From: Rhizobium sp. Root1220
GTDB lineage: Bacteria; Pseudomonadota; Alphaproteobacteria; Rhizobiales; Rhizobiaceae
Length of the DNA: 64,000 nucleotides
NCBI RefSeq assembly: GCF_001426265.1
Contig: NZ_LMDG01000033.1
Coordinates: 124,001-188,000, forward strand
Reading direction: 5' to 3'
Part shown: piece by piece, positions 61,125 to 64,000 of the stretch
Position numbering within the stretch: the stretch's first letter is position 1
Layout: each line of letters opens with the position of its first letter
Translations under genes and position numbers: made by a program
Notes under the pieces: generated by a model
What the model was told of the DNA's origin: nothing
Database searches by the model: none
Seen by the model: only the letters and a program-made list of their open reading frames with translations

Positions 61125-62903
61125 TCAGGCAAGAACGACGCGAGCGGCAGCAAGGCTCTCGGCGCCATTGATGACCGCGTCTTTGAGGGCGGCCACTTCC
61201 GGCAAGAGATTTTCGGCCGCGAAGCGGCAGAGCGCAATACGACCGTTGCCGCCGCCGTCGACGGTCTGCGCAAGGCCGCCCTTGGCAAGATAGCAGCCGG
61301 TCAGAACCAGGCCAAACAGCCGCTGGTAGGGCGTAGCGCCGGAAAGCGGTTCCGTCGTCCTACCATCGGCCAGCTGCGCCAAAAGCCAATCCGTAGCCTC
61401 CGCGAGATCGGTGATTGCCGCATCCAGCTGGTTGGCCGTCGCGCCGAAGCCATCGAGATTGGAGTTGCGGACGCCATCGGCAATCGTCTTCAGTTCATCG
61501 ATAAGACCGTGAACCTGCTCGCCCGCCGATAGCGGCAGCTTGCGCGTTACAAGATCGATTGCCTGGATGCCGTTCGTGCCCTCGTAGATCGGCGCAATGC
61601 GGGCGTCGCGGAAGTAGCGAGCAGCGCCGGTCTCTTCGATGAAGCCCATGCCGCCATGAACCTGTATGCCGAGCGAGGCGACATCGACGCCGACATCGGT
61701 GGAAAAGGATTTGGCGATCGGCGTCAGCAGAGCCGCCCGTTCCTGCCAATGCTGGGTCCGGTCGCCGGCGCGCTGCGCCATGTCCGTCGCGTGGGCGCAG
61801 GTGTAGGAAATCGCGCGCGCCCCCTGCGTTAGCGCCTTCATCGTCAACAGCATCCGGGCAACGTCGGGATGCTCGATGATCGGGCTCATGCCGGTTCCGA
61901 TCCAGCCCGGGGCCTTGCCCTGCGTGCGCTCCCTGGCGTAGGCGATTGCCTTCTGGGTCGCGGCTTCGGCGATCGCGACGCCTTGCATGCCAACCGCCAG
62001 CCGCGCGTTGTTCATCATCGTGAACATACAGGCGAGCCCCTTGTTCTCCTCGCCAACCAGCCAGCCGATCGCGCCCTTCTCCGCACCAAACCTGCCGTCG
62101 CCATAGATCATTGTGCAGGTCGGCGAACCGTGAATGCCGAGCTTGTGCTCAAGCGAATGGCAGAACAGGTCGTTGCGGGCGCCAAGCGAGCCATCCGCTT
62201 TGACGAGGAACTTCGGCACGAGAAACAGCGAGATGCCCCGCGTTCCGGCCGGCGCATCCGGCAGGCGGGCAAGGACGAGGTGAACAATGTTCTCCGCCGC
62301 GTCATGTTCGCCCCATGTGATGAATATCTTCTGGCCGAAGATACGGTAGGTGCCATCGTCGCGGCGCTCGGCGCGGGCCTTCAGCACGCCGAGATCGGAA
62401 CCGGCATGCGGTTCCGTCAGGTTCATCGTTCCGGTCCATTCGCCTGAAACGAGCCTGGCGAGATAGGTAGCCTTCAGCGCCTCGGAGCCGTGCGCATGAA
62501 CCGCGTCGACCGCGCCCATCGTAAGGGTCGGGCAGAGTGCGAAGGCCGTCGAGCCGGAGTTCCACATTTCGAGTGCGGCGACGTTCAGCATGTGCGGGAG
62601 CGCCTGGCCGCCGTATGCCTCCGGTGCGGTAAGGCCATTCCAGCCGCCAGCGATCCAGTTGCCGTAAAGCTCTCGCCAGCCGTCCGGCGTTGTCACCTTG
62701 CCGTCCACGAGCCGTGAGCCCTGGCGGTCGCCGACGTCGGCAAGTGGCGCGACCTCATCGGTTGCAAAGCGCCCTGCTTCCGAAAGGATGGCATCGACCA
62801 GATCTTCGTCGAGCCCGCCGAGCAGACCATTCTCGATAGACGCTCCCAAGCCCGCAACGTGCTTCAGGGTGAACGCAATCTCATCGACGGGCGCCTTGTA
62901 CAT
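61125..62903 (-). CDS. Acyl-CoA dehydrogenase (large, C-terminal-domain type)
   Basis: A protein of 592 residues, longer than the usual 380, as in the FadE/AcdA-like subfamily with an extra C-terminal helical domain. Conserved parts: GTMNLTEPHAGSDLG, FITWGEHDAAENIVH, QVHGGMGFIEETGAARYFRDARI and IYEGTNGIQAIDL. It oxidises acyl-CoA with FAD. Substrate length is not readable. The start at 62903 lies about 75 bases from a LiuR-like palindrome. Confidence 0.93.
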   Translation of the reverse strand: MYKAPVDEIAFTLKHVAGLGASIENGLLGGLDEDLVDAILSEAGRFATDEVAPLADVGDRQGSRLVDGKVTTPDGWRELYGNWIAGGWNGLTAPEAYGGQALPHMLNVAALEMWNSGSTAFALCPTLTMGAVDAVHAHGSEALKATYLARLVSGEWTGTMNLTEPHAGSDLGVLKARAERRDDGTYRIFGQKIFITWGEHDAAENIVHLVLARLPDAPAGTRGISLFLVPKFLVKADGSLGARNDLFCHSLEHKLGIHGSPTCTMIYGDGRFGAEKGAIGWLVGEENKGLACMFTMMNNARLAVGMQGVAIAEAATQKAIAYARERTQGKAPGWIGTGMSPIIEHPDVARMLLTMKALTQGARAISYTCAHATDMAQRAGDRTQHWQERAALLTPIAKSFSTDVGVDVASLGIQVHGGMGFIEETGAARYFRDARIAPIYEGTNGIQAIDLVTRKLPLSAGEQVHGLIDELKTIADGVRNSNLDGFGATANQLDAAITDLAEATDWLLAQLADGRTTEPLSGATPYQRLFGLVLTGCYLAKGGLAQTVDGGGNGRIALCRFAAENLLPEVAALKDAVINGAESLAAARVVLA

Positions 62904-62970
62904 GCCACTCTCCTCGCATCACGGGTCGGGAGCCTCGCAAACCTCCCATTTCCTCCATCCGCAGAGCTAA

Positions 62971-62992
62971 TTGATTTTTACGTAAACGTCAA
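62971..62992. promoter_or_regulatory. LiuR-like operator upstream of the acyl-CoA dehydrogenase operon
   Basis: TTGA-N2-TTTTACGTAAAAC-like palindrome: TTGA and TCAA ends flank a perfect TTTACGTAAA core (62977-62986). On the minus strand it reads TTGACGTTTACGTAAAA, close to the LiuR (MerR-family) motif I recall for branched-chain and fatty-acid catabolic genes of proteobacteria. It lies 68-89 bases before the dehydrogenase start. No liuR gene is in the window. Confidence 0.6.
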
Positions 62993-63122
62993 TTTCAAAG
63001 AGGATACTTCCCGTAGCCTTGCAGCGCGACGACTCTGCTTTTGCTCTTGCGCACTTGCACAAACAATCGTCATGGAGAATGTCTAAACAGATAGATCGCC
63101 ATTGCATAAGGGACAGGCCAAC

Positions 63123-64000
63123 TTGGATACATTGCCCGTCAACATACCGGGGCTCGTCTGGGCCTACCGGTTCCCGCCGGAGGGCGGCAAGGCCATTCGC
63201 CTGCAGAACAGCGCGCTGCAGGCGGAACTGACGAACGGCGGCGGCTTCTACTGGCTGCATCTCAACCTTGCCGATGCGCGTGTTCCCGCCTTGCTCGACG
63301 GCCTTGAGGGCCTGAACGACGATGCCAGGTCGGCTTTGACGACGCGCGACACCCATTCGGCCGTCACCGTGGATGAACAGATGCTTTATGGCACGCTTGT
63401 CGATTGCCAGCGGGAGTTCGATCACGAGACCGCCGACCTCGGCTGGCTGCATTTCGCCATCTCGGACCGCTTCATCATCACCAGCCGGCTTCAGCCGCTA
63501 CGCAGCGTCGAGCGGGCCAGGATGCTGATCGAAAAGAACCCGGCAAAGTTTGCACGGCCCGTCGACCTGTTCGAGGCCTTGGTGATCGAGTTTCAGCGCA
63601 CGCTCATCTCGATTGTCATGGAGATGACCGAGCAGCTGAACGTCATCGAGGATTACGTCTACGACAACACGCCGCGCGACGAGCGGCGGCGCCTGGCACC
63701 CGTGCGGCGCACGGTGGTCAGGCTACACCGCCATCTCAGGACCGTGCTCAGCCTGATGCGACGCGCCGCGGCCTCGGATGATGAAGAGATGCCCTTCGGT
63801 TTCGAGGATATCGCCGCACGCCTGACGAGCCGACTCGAATCCGTCGACCACGACATCTATGCGCTGCAGGATCGCGCACGGCTGCTGCACGAAGAAATCG
63901 ATTCGAAGCTCTCGACCGAAACCAACCGCCATCTATACATTCTCTCGCTGATGACGGCTTTCCTGCTGCCGCCCACCCTCGTCACCGGCTTCTTCGGGAT
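63123..64000 (+). CDS. CorA-family divalent-cation transporter (truncated by window edge)
   Basis: A TTG start at 63123 (AGGCCAAC upstream) gives VNIPGLVWAYRFPPEGG, a long helical cytoplasmic domain with ALVIEFQRTLISIVMEM and DSKLSTETNRHLYILSLMTAFLLPPTLVTGFFG. The last segment is the first membrane helix just before the GMN selectivity motif, which is beyond the window. It belongs to the CorA/ZntB superfamily (Mg2+, Co2+ or Zn2+). It is divergent from the acyl-CoA dehydrogenase gene. Confidence 0.88.
   Translation, partial: MDTLPVNIPGLVWAYRFPPEGGKAIRLQNSALQAELTNGGGFYWLHLNLADARVPALLDGLEGLNDDARSALTTRDTHSAVTVDEQMLYGTLVDCQREFDHETADLGWLHFAISDRFIITSRLQPLRSVERARMLIEKNPAKFARPVDLFEALVIEFQRTLISIVMEMTEQLNVIEDYVYDNTPRDERRRLAPVRRTVVRLHRHLRTVLSLMRRAAASDDEEMPFGFEDIAARLTSRLESVDHDIYALQDRARLLHEEIDSKLSTETNRHLYILSLMTAFLLPPTLVTGFFG

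Noticed and set aside
1..64000. CRISPR arrays, tRNA, rRNA, insertion sequences or prophage genes
   Set aside because: No regular direct repeats, no tRNA-like cloverleafs seen in the gaps, and no transposase or integrase frames found.

Overview
The window is a stretch of chromosome from an alphaproteobacterium of the Rhizobiaceae, most likely Sinorhizobium/Ensifer or a close relative. The evidence is high G+C content, rhizobial lipoprotein, DUF1344 and IalB-type proteins, an aa3 oxidase cluster that includes the small gene coxF, a BioR biotin regulator with its TTATAGATAA boxes, and gene neighbourhoods I recall from Sinorhizobium meliloti (fabI / histidine phosphatase / aroC; bioMNY ... dxs ... 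tlyA ... enoyl-CoA hydratase / acyl-CoA dehydrogenase). Species placement is inference. Genes are dense. I see no rRNA, tRNA, CRISPR array, prophage or insertion sequence.

1-12.9 kb: a truncated bioY and the likely bioR gene, with two BioR boxes between them; a HAD phosphatase; a lipoprotein; the run thrC - M16 peptidase - GNAT - membrane GGDEF/EAL protein; a zinc metallopeptidase; csbD behind a general-stress (EcfG-type) promoter; yqgE; a DsbD-N-like protein and a peroxiredoxin.

12.95-18 kb: a zinc-type ABC importer (ATPase, permease, binding protein) that begins with an unannotated 41-residue membrane peptide downstream of a Zur-like palindrome; then a Dabb protein, formaldehyde dehydrogenase and an EEP-family phosphatase/nuclease.

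18.4-28.6 kb (mostly minus strand): coxB-coxA-ctaB-coxF-ctaG-coxC for the cytochrome c oxidase, then DUF983, SURF1, ispH, thrB and rnhA. A small phosphotransferase gene on the plus strand splits the oxidase genes.

28.6-45.2 kb: IalB, TldD, a decayed MazG-like pyrophosphohydrolase, a D,D-carboxypeptidase with a SPOR domain, polysaccharide deacetylase, PdxH, a surface lipoprotein, a J-domain protein, FabI, a histidine phosphatase, DUF1344, a CHASE/PAS/GGDEF/EAL protein, AroC, a RibB whose RibA half has lost its zinc cysteines, and a YcaQ-like protein.

45.3-64 kb: the biotin importer bioMNY, a thioesterase, a deacetylase-like amidohydrolase, xseB, an SDR, a pirin, dxs, an arginase-family protein whose 5' end carries two strong hairpins and an antisense terminator, two paralogous chemoreceptors flanking tlyA and an RNA methyltransferase, a fatty-acid or branched-chain catabolic pair (acyl-CoA dehydrogenase, enoyl-CoA hydratase) behind a LiuR-like operator, and a truncated CorA-family transporter.

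Functional themes are biotin uptake (two BioY proteins plus BioR), zinc supply, aerobic respiration, both ends of the MEP isoprenoid pathway (dxs and ispH), threonine synthesis (thrB, thrC), c-di-GMP turnover and chemotaxis. The least explained spots are the plus-strand terminator and hairpin at 53.84-53.94 kb, the 41-residue peptide before the zinc ATPase, and the paired BioR boxes.
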